64,000 nucleotides of DNA, from assembly GCA_963796915.1 (NCBI GenBank), contig CAWCNI010000004.1:2914001-2978000 (forward strand), given 5' to 3'. This stretch comes from JAENWD01 sp963796915. Lineage in GTDB: Bacteria > Acidobacteriota > Vicinamibacteria > Vicinamibacterales > JAENWD01. How positions within the stretch are numbered: position 1 is the stretch's first letter; every line of letters starts with the position of its first letter. Of the stretch, positions 61,329 to 64,000 are shown one piece after another. Both the position numbers and the translations under genes were made by a program. The notes under the pieces are model-generated. The model searched no databases and was not told the origin of the DNA. It saw only the letters and a program-made list of their open reading frames with translations.

Positions 61329-61799
61329 GAACGTCTCCTCCTTCAGACCGCCTCACCACCGATCGGGTGGCAACCTCAGACGGTGTGACCGACAGCAGTG
61401 CAGGGACCGGCAGGGCCCACTGCTTCGTACCGGCTTAGACACCACCGGCGGGGAATCGGCTCCATCCCCGACCACGGCTTGCCGACAGACCTCTCCGGCC
61501 TGTCCGGCTGGCCGGCCGCGCACCGGGACGCGCGACCGTCAAACGCTGTATGTGAAGCCGCCCGCACGAGGGTCAGCGGCTCTCCAGATCGAGTGACGCA
61601 GCGGCTAAGTCAGCCCTCGGGGTTCCAGGCGACCCGCTCAGTCAGGCACCGGCATTCGTCACTGTGCAACACCTGAGCCAACCTGGGAAAGTCAGCTGAG
61701 CCGTCACAGCATTTGGTGCACCGCCACGAGCGGGCGAAAACCCCGGCATTCTAGCGGCCGGATCCGCAGCAAGTCAACAACATCAACGACTTTTGTTCG
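61329..61799 (-). promoter_or_regulatory. Promoter and long leader of the tonB operon
   Basis: No gene is seen in this 471-base gap. On the minus strand TTGACT (61772-61777), an 18-base spacer and TAGAAT (61748-61753) form a good promoter. Transcription from near 61741 would give a 5' leader of about 410 bases before tonB. The leader contains palindromic blocks such as CCGGCCTGTCCGG and GGCCGG near 61480-61520, so it could fold. A strong Shine-Dalgarno AGGAGGAG precedes tonB. Confidence 0.6.

Positions 61800-64000
<2,201 letters not shown>

Overview
The window looks like chromosome of a high-GC bacterium of the Acidobacteriota, most likely near Vicinamibacteria. No rRNA or other direct phylogenetic marker is present, so this is inferred from gene content: a MacB/FtsX-type permease of the kind amplified in that phylum, a PA-I (LecA)-like lectin protein, a serine/threonine kinase with a membrane tail, an IKAVHIQELRAAL-type C-terminus at the left edge, and a TonB/ExbB/ExbD/ExbD operon. 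There is no sign of prophage, plasmid or CRISPR. The nearest thing to mobile DNA is a REP/RAYT repeat system.

Layout. 0-9.8 kb: tail of an exported protein, a serine hydrolase divergent from a TetR regulator with palindromes inside their shared promoter, an orphan sensor kinase with a substrate-binding domain, an exported CocE-type hydrolase, an OsmC-ACT-ArsR block and the Ku end-joining protein. 10-18.7 kb: an ADOP-type permease, an oxidoreductase, then a compact run of a membrane Ser/Thr kinase, two DUF2269 proteins, a Tat-exported TIM-barrel protein and unknowns. 18.7-26.7 kb: cold-shock gene with a long leader, a selenocysteine tRNA, CsbD, SodC, an operon of ErpA, a Fur-rubrerythrin fusion, a PHP phosphoesterase and a frameshifted ABC ATPase, then divergent FdhE and a 108-bp REP array beside its RAYT transposase. 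26.9-35.3 kb: class I fumarase divergent from an aspartase-like lyase, BioY, ThiD, MoaE-MoaD, PrfA-PrmC, HIT. 35.3-41.5 kb: a second REP array, then a GNAT/HAD/M16/M16 operon and a lectin-like protein. 41.6-49.3 kb: IleS-LspA-Lgt-RluD, Nudix, L,D-transpeptidase and M23 peptidase. 49.4-58.5 kb: Lon, a DksA-type protein, L28, RidA, RelA/SpoT and a TPR lipoprotein. 58.8-64 kb: TonB-ExbB-ExbD-ExbD and a membrane pyrophosphatase cut by the window edge.

How the parts connect. tRNA-Sec, FdhE and MoaD/MoaE together suggest a molybdenum, probably selenocysteine-containing, formate dehydrogenase elsewhere in the genome. ErpA, the Fur-rubrerythrin fusion and SodC form an iron/oxidative-stress neighbourhood. 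The cell-envelope genes (LspA, Lgt, L,D-transpeptidase, M23, Lon, TonB system) are ordinary housekeeping.

Two technical points matter. Five genes (permease, ABC ATPase, RAYT, prmC, one M16 peptidase) are interrupted by single-base shifts; three of them fall at a G in front of TAC, which points to consensus errors more than to decay. Several -10 boxes sit only 6-11 bases from the start codon, suggesting many leaderless mRNAs. The most interesting signals are the REP/RAYT system, the Fur-rubrerythrin fusion and a seven-unit 10-bp repeat abutting the prfA start codon.
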